DNA of 6,673 nt from Chloroflexota bacterium (GTDB lineage Bacteria; Chloroflexota; Limnocylindria; Limnocylindrales; CSP1-4): contig JAKAHX010000088.1 of assembly GCA_021814735.1 (NCBI GenBank), positions 1 to 6,673 on the forward strand, in the 5' to 3' direction. Below the pieces are notes generated by a model. It ran no database searches. It worked only from the letters and a program-made list of their open reading frames with translations, and was not told where the DNA came from. The translations under genes were made by a program, and so were the position numbers. Below are positions 6,091 through 6,673 of this stretch, one piece after another (position 1 is the first letter of the stretch; each line of letters starts with the position of its first letter).

Positions 6091-6591
6091 GTGTCGTCCC
6101 CGGCCGCCGCCGCCCCGCACGCGTCGCGGCGCACCGCCCGGCGGCTGGCGCTGGCCGCCGTCTTCGAAGCGGAGTTCGGGCAGCGCACCGCGTCGGCGGC
6201 CCTGGAGCGCCAGCTCGCGGAGCTGGGCATCGACGAGGAGACCGCCGGCCACGCGCGCGCGCTCGTGGAGGCCGTGGTGCGCCACCGGGACACCATCGAT
6301 GCGCGGATCGAGGCGGCTGCGCCCGCCTATCCGGTGGTGCAGCTGGCGCGAATCGACCGCGCATTGTTGCGTTCGGCGCTGGGGGAACTGCTACACTCCG
6401 CGACGGCTCCTGCCCGCGTGATCATCGCGGAGTGGGTCGGCCTGGCGAGAACGTACAGTGGGGAACCAGCCCGGCGCCTGCTGAATGGCGTGCTCGGGCG
6501 GATCGCCGACGAGGCAGGATTGGCCGGTCCCACCCGGAGGGAAGGGGATCGCGAGTCCAGGCGGGCACGGACCGCCCGGATCAGGAGGTAG
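6091..6591 (+). CDS. nusB: Transcription antitermination factor NusB
   Basis: NusB binds NusE (S10) and boxA RNA to support antitermination of rRNA transcription and rRNA processing. The 166-residue product is all-helical in appearance. RRTARRLALAAVFEAEFG (13-30) is the family's arginine-rich first helix. RIDRALLRSALGELL (87-101) corresponds to the 'vDRaiLRla.yELl' block, VIIAEWVGLARTYSG (110-124) to 'v.InEaVelAk.y', and RRLLNGVLGRI (128-138) to 'FVNGVLd.i'. The GTG at 6091 is the first start in frame, 3 nt after the previous stop; no good Shine-Dalgarno is seen, so reinitiation or coupling is likely. The last 25 residues form a basic Arg-rich tail beyond the family core, and its DNA contains the Shine-Dalgarno of acpP. 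Confidence 0.93.
   Translation: MSSPAAAAPHASRRTARRLALAAVFEAEFGQRTASAALERQLAELGIDEETAGHARALVEAVVRHRDTIDARIEAAAPAYPVVQLARIDRALLRSALGELLHSATAPARVIIAEWVGLARTYSGEPARRLLNGVLGRIADEAGLAGPTRREGDRESRRARTARIRR
6583..6588 (+). promoter_or_regulatory. Shine-Dalgarno of acpP
   Basis: AGGAGG at the end of nusB lies 8 nt before GTG 6597. It is among the strongest ribosome sites in the window, as expected for an abundant protein, and it decides the acpP start. Confidence 0.8.
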
Positions 6592-6596
6592 GACTG

Positions 6597-6673
6597 GTGA
6601 CGGCATCAACCTACGAGCGGCTCAAGAAGATCGTGGTGGAGCAGCTCGGCGTGGACGAGGACGAGGTCAAGCC
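6597..6673 (+). CDS. acpP: Acyl carrier protein, 3' partial
   Basis: ACP carries growing acyl chains on a phosphopantetheine arm during fatty acid synthesis and supplies acyl-ACP to PlsX. Only the first 25 codons and two bases are present. They read TYERLKKIVVEQLGVDEDEVK after the start, the classic helix I of bacterial ACP with its Leu-Gly-Val-Asp turn and acidic stretch. The modification-site DSL motif lies beyond the window. The start is GTG 6597, supported by AGGAGG 8 nt upstream and by the expected distance to helix I. It begins 5 nt after the nusB stop. Its place downstream of plsX, asp23-like and nusB rather than after fabD-fabG differs from the common plsX-fabD-fabG-acpP order. Confidence 0.93.
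   Translation, partial: MTASTYERLKKIVVEQLGVDEDEVK

Overview
The window is a very GC-rich stretch (roughly 70% G+C by eye, third codon positions almost always G or C). All ten genes run left to right on the + strand with hardly any intergenic space. They are housekeeping genes: recG (5' end outside the window), rsmD, coaD, a charged coiled-coil protein, a DUF177/YceD protein, rpmF, plsX, an Asp23/Gls24-family protein, nusB and acpP (3' end outside the window). The gene order, the coiled-coil protein after coaD and the codon use suggest a high-GC Chloroflexota bacterium (Limnocylindria-like). An actinobacterial or other high-GC relative cannot be excluded from the sequence alone. No mobile element, CRISPR array, RNA gene or convincing terminator was seen.

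Layout. Left part (1-3254): recG, rsmD and coaD are linked by stop/start overlaps of 8 and 4 nt and cover replication-fork repair, 16S rRNA methylation and coenzyme A synthesis. Middle part (3255-4611): a 54-nt gap with a strong Shine-Dalgarno leads into a coiled-coil gene whose only sensible start is an ATC codon. Its end overlaps the DUF177 gene by 14 nt, and rpmF (zinc-type L32) follows. Right part (4637-6673): plsX overlaps an Asp23-like gene by ATGA, nusB starts 3 nt after that, and acpP starts 5 nt after nusB.

How the genes work together. The cluster ties lipid precursor supply (CoaD makes the CoA precursor dephospho-CoA, ACP carries acyl chains, PlsX makes acyl-phosphate from acyl-ACP) to ribosome production (RsmD, DUF177, L32, NusB). 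The DUF177-rpmF-plsX trio is a widespread bacterial arrangement. The Asp23-nusB pair recalls the yqhY-nusB neighbourhood of Firmicutes. The tight spacing suggests one or a few long transcripts with translational coupling.

The most notable points are the apparent ATC start codon of the coiled-coil gene, a PlsX with changes in several normally invariant motifs, and a RecG with a large insert between helicase motifs and an altered motif near its end. No wholly new multi-gene system was found; this is a conserved core-gene cluster with some unusual details.
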